The position numbers were made by a program, and so were the translations under genes. A model generated the notes under the pieces. The model saw only the letters and a program-made list of their open reading frames with translations. It was not told the DNA's origin and did not search any database. From Neobacillus sp. Marseille-Q6967 (GTDB lineage Bacteria > Bacillota > Bacilli > Bacillales > Cytobacillaceae), in NCBI RefSeq assembly GCF_946151075.1, contig NZ_OX267715.1, positions 1,341,881 to 1,405,880 of the forward strand: a stretch of 64,000 nucleotides of DNA, given 5' to 3'. This document shows, one piece after another, positions 62,697-64,000 of the stretch. How positions within the stretch are numbered: position 1 is the first letter of the stretch; every line of letters begins with the position of its first letter.

Positions 62697-64000
62697 CTAC
62701 TCAAGATGCAGTGGAACTCCCGGCCCGACTGGAATGTTGAATACGGCAAAAACGATTAGCAATAGAATCCAAGCAATTAAGAAGGCCACGGTATACGGGA
62801 AGATTAATGCAATATGTGTCCCTAACCCCGCCTTCTTATCATACTTCATTAAGAATCCAAGCATGACAGCAACAAATGGGTTAAGCGGTGTGATCATGTT
62901 GGTTACAGAATCAGCAATCCGATAGGCTACTTGTATGAAAGCTGGATGAAAATCTAACAGCATATACATTGGGATAAAGATTGGAGCCAATAGTGCCCAT
63001 AGTGCTGTACCACTCGTAACAAACAAGCTCGAAAATACTGTTAGGAGTACAAGAACAATAACCGCTGGCAACCCTGTCAAGTTAATTGATTCTAGCAGAT
63101 CCGCTCCACCAACAGCGGCAAACATACTTAAATTACTCCATTGCAGATACGCAATAAATTGCGCGATAAAAAAGGCTAATACGATAAATCCGGAGATGTC
63201 TTTTATGGATTCAGCCATTGTCTTTACTACATCATTCATACTCGTAATCTTTTTTGCACTAATCCCATAAGTTAAACCAATAACAAGGAAGAAAAGAAAA
63301 ATGATGGTATTCATACTACTCATAAATGGCGAATTCATGATACTGCCGTTTTCTCCCCTTAATGGTGAGTTCGGTAAATAAAGAGCAAGTAGGATGACAC
63401 CGATGTATAGAAGCGTGGAAATTAAAGTATTTCGTAACGCCTTGTTAATAATAGGGTCTTCGCGGTCAGTGTTTTGTAATGTAACTTTCGTCTCTCCCTG
63501 ATATTTTCCTAGTTTCGGTTCTATGATTCTTTCTGTTACAAACGCTCCGACAATCGTAAGTACAATTACAGACACACTCATAAAATACCAATTATCAGTC
63601 AAATTCACCGTAATATTAGGGTCAACGACTTGAGCCGCTTCTGTTGCAATACCAGATAAGGCGGCATCAAAGGAAGAAACAAAAAGGTTCGCTGTAAATC
63701 CGCTTCCGGTACCTGCAATTCCAGCAGCCAGCCCTGCAATTGGATTCCTGCCAAATAAGTGGAAGATTAACGCAGCCAGAGGCGGAACAATAATATAGGC
63801 AGAATCTGCTGCTATATTCGCCATAATCCCAATAAAAAGGACGGCATATGTAATAATAGACTTTGGCGCCTTAATCAAGGTCTTTTTGATAGCCGCTTCA
63901 AATATCCCTACCTTCTCTGCGAGCCCGACCCCAAGTGTCAGCACTAACACCACTCCAAGAGGTTTAAATTCAATAAAATTAGCCGGCATGGAGGTTAACA
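62697..64000 (-). CDS. AbgT-family transporter (5' end outside the window)
   Basis: At least 430 residues are visible, with many membrane helices. It contains NFIEFKPLGVVLVLTLGVGLAE, NIAADSAYIIVPPLAALIFH, AGIAGTGSGFTANLFVSSFDA and DSVTNMITPLNPFVAVMLGF, which carry the Ser/Asn/Pro elements of the AbgT fold. Family members move p-aminobenzoyl-glutamate or export sulfonamides. The usual length is about 500 residues. The reading frame continues to the window edge, so the ATG at 63989 is probably internal and the true start lies to the right. Confidence 0.88.
   Translation of the reverse strand, partial: LTSMPANFIEFKPLGVVLVLTLGVGLAEKVGIFEAAIKKTLIKAPKSIITYAVLFIGIMANIAADSAYIIVPPLAALIFHLFGRNPIAGLAAGIAGTGSGFTANLFVSSFDAALSGIATEAAQVVDPNITVNLTDNWYFMSVSVIVLTIVGAFVTERIIEPKLGKYQGETKVTLQNTDREDPIINKALRNTLISTLLYIGVILLALYLPNSPLRGENGSIMNSPFMSSMNTIIFLFFLVIGLTYGISAKKITSMNDVVKTMAESIKDISGFIVLAFFIAQFIAYLQWSNLSMFAAVGGADLLESINLTGLPAVIVLVLLTVFSSLFVTSGTALWALLAPIFIPMYMLLDFHPAFIQVAYRIADSVTNMITPLNPFVAVMLGFLMKYDKKAGLGTHIALIFPYTVAFLIAWILLLIVFAVFNIPVGPGVPLHLE

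Noticed and set aside
1..64000. Prophage, integrated plasmid or IS element
   Set aside because: No integrase, transposase, structural phage gene or tRNA attachment site was seen. The only mobile-looking DNA is the MITE-like unit and short repeats.

Overview
The window is low-GC DNA with strong AGGAGG-type ribosome binding sites, frequent GTG/TTG starts, a T-box leader, YesM/YesN-type and PucR-type regulators and a NagP-type PTS. It is most likely the chromosome of a spore-forming Bacillaceae (Bacillus, Neobacillus or a close relative). The genus is an inference. No tRNA, rRNA, IS transposase or CRISPR array was seen.

Layout. 1-250: decayed remnants of a universal stress protein gene and an acyl-CoA ligase gene. 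386-2020: a protein of unknown function followed by a UGSC-family selenoprotein whose in-frame TGA (1772-1774) splits the reading frame. 2118-4116: an MHYT-domain histidine kinase and a small membrane protein. 4286-10298: a thiazole/oxazole-modified microcin (TOMM) operon on the minus strand. Its precursor has a heterocycloanthracin-like leader and an unusual four-residue NCFH repeat. It is followed by an attenuator-like terminator, a ThiF-like/RRE maturation protein, a fused E1-YcaO cyclodehydratase and a two-domain SagB-type dehydrogenase. 10358-12450: a 49-residue ORF and an OafA-type acyltransferase. 12645-14868: a long-type 2-isopropylmalate synthase behind a leucine-type T-box. 14933-17058: an ftsZ outside the usual division cluster, divergent from a 35-residue membrane protein and a MerR-HTH/coiled-coil protein.

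17149-38306 is one long minus-strand catabolic region. In transcription order it has a biotin carrier protein, a five-gene peptide-type ABC transporter, a carboxyltransferase, a CoA ligase, a block of about six 52-53 bp repeats, a second ligase and carboxyltransferase, thiolase, 3-hydroxyacyl-CoA dehydrogenase, enoyl-CoA hydratase, biotin carboxylase, quinone-oxidoreductase-like protein, acyl-CoA dehydrogenase, an APH-type kinase and an SDR. The ligase, SDR, APH kinase and ACAD set matches the logic of the levulinate/4-hydroxyacid (Lva, ACAD10/11) route. Thiolysis of a C5 product would yield propionyl-CoA for the biotin carboxylase. A divergent PucR-type regulator (38522-40567) probably controls it.

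40638-55175 holds sstT, a PuuD-like hydrolase, a Tat-exported metallophosphoesterase, a membrane protein, a MITE-like element (45131-45462) and a peptide-use locus (M20 amidohydrolase, second peptide ABC transporter, divergent YesM/YesN-type two-component system). 55358-58430 holds an XRE-cupin regulator divergent from an MHS-type MFS transporter and an ornithine-cyclodeaminase-like enzyme, with a clear promoter and a 25-bp palindrome between them. 58500-58800 is an unannotated type I toxin-antitoxin locus. The right end carries a HAD phosphatase, nagA, nagP and an AbgT-type transporter cut by the window edge.
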